A DNA stretch of 42,492 bases from Candidatus Tyrphobacter aquilonaris (GTDB lineage Bacteria > Vulcanimicrobiota > Vulcanimicrobiia > Vulcanimicrobiales > Vulcanimicrobiaceae), in contig PKZD01000025.1 of the NCBI GenBank assembly GCA_003133745.1, forward strand, positions 1 through 42,492, given 5' to 3'. A model generated the notes under the pieces. It was not told the origin of the DNA and did not search any database. It saw nothing but the letters and a program-made list of their open reading frames with translations. This document shows positions 42,099-42,492 of the stretch, piece after piece. Numbering within the stretch: the stretch's first letter is position 1; each line of letters starts with the position of its first letter. A program made the position numbers and the translations under genes.

Positions 42099-42492
42099 GC
42101 GAAGCGCGACAACGCGAAGAGTTTCCCATCCTCGAGAGTTCGACGTACCTCGTCAGCCATTCGATGGGCGCGGCACCGCTCGGCGCGCGGCGCGCGCTCG
42201 ATGCGTACTGGAAGGAATGGGCGCAGGATGGTCCCGAGGCTTGGGAGCGTTGGCTCCCGCTCATCGGCGAGATCGCGGACGGCATCGGCGCGATCGTCGG
42301 GGCACCCGCGGGCAGCCTCTTCTTGGGTCCGAACGTCTCGGTCTTGCAGGCCTCGCTCGCATCGTGCTTCGATTTCCGGCGCGGCCGCAGCGAGGTCGTC
42401 TACGAAGCGCTGCAGTTTCCGTCGGTAACCTATCTTTGGAACGAGTGGGAGCGCTTCGGCGCGCGCGTGCGCGTCGTAGCTTCCGACGACGG
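42095..42492 (+). CDS. kynU: kynureninase, N-terminal part (cut by window end)
   Basis: From GTG 42095, overlapping the kynA stop, the frame is open to the window edge (132 codons). The start has YLVSHSMGAAPLGARRAL, then W-rich helices, GAPAGSLFLGPNVSVL and FPSVTYLWNEW. These match the N-terminal region of PLP-dependent kynureninases and class V aminotransferase-fold relatives; the PLP lysine lies outside the window. With tryptophan dioxygenase directly upstream, cleavage of kynurenine to anthranilate and alanine is the likely role. Another class V enzyme remains possible. Confidence 0.8.
   Translation, partial: MSEARQREEFPILESSTYLVSHSMGAAPLGARRALDAYWKEWAQDGPEAWERWLPLIGEIADGIGAIVGAPAGSLFLGPNVSVLQASLASCFDFRRGRSEVVYEALQFPSVTYLWNEWERFGARVRVVASDD

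Overview
The window reads as chromosomal DNA of a GC-rich, diderm bacterium. Outer-membrane barrel-like proteins, lipoproteins and a Tat-type HiPIP point to two membranes. The mix of YVTN and NHL-type beta-propellers, an S53 peptidase and nucleotide cyclases fused to STAND ATPases would suit Eremiobacterota (WPS-2) or a similar soil/peat lineage. That placement is inference; there is no rRNA gene here to test it.

Region 1-5,000 looks accessory. It has short secreted proteins of unknown function, a YVTN propeller with 138-144 bp internal repeats, a secreted-protein gene broken by an in-frame TGA, a possible GntR/FCD regulator remnant, a perfect 11-bp palindrome with an extra direct copy, and the 5' half of a tRNA-Ser(UGA). 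The last two resemble the scar of an integrative element, although no integrase is visible. Region 5,000-12,000 has a small secreted protein, a DUF4386-like membrane protein, a class III adenylate cyclase-STAND-TPR regulator, an S53 (sedolisin) peptidase and a coupled pair of membrane proteins.

Region 11,970-25,635 is the metabolic core. Nine to eleven genes lie head to tail on the minus strand, many with 1-17 base overlaps. In transcription order they are: STAS protein, ThDP enzyme (pyruvate oxidase-like), mandelate racemase-type enolase, FAD/Fe-S D-2-hydroxyacid dehydrogenase, SDR, six-hairpin glycosidase-like protein, sugar isomerase/epimerase-like TIM barrel, cyclase-family hydrolase, a cytochrome b/molybdopterin oxidoreductase fusion, a small protein and DUF488. 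I infer an oxidative carbohydrate or sugar-acid pathway feeding electrons to the respiratory chain. The substrate is unknown.

Region 25,800-34,000 mixes envelope and signalling genes: a barrel-like protein, a cupredoxin, an HD-GYP phosphodiesterase, an OPT transporter, HiPIP plus a DUF3828-like protein, a Thr-rich secreted protein, an NHL propeller lipoprotein and a metallothionein. Divergent from the metallothionein is a GAF-GGDEF-STAND-TPR protein, a second cyclase-STAND fusion. Region 37,190-41,217 is a compact envelope operon: lipoprotein, barrel-like protein, PKD protein and an MFS-acyltransferase fusion. The window ends inside a kynurenine operon (tryptophan 2,3-dioxygenase, then a cut-off kynureninase).

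The most unusual items are the two cyclase-STAND proteins, the redox operon with its cytochrome b-Moco fusion, and the tRNA-Ser/palindrome scar.
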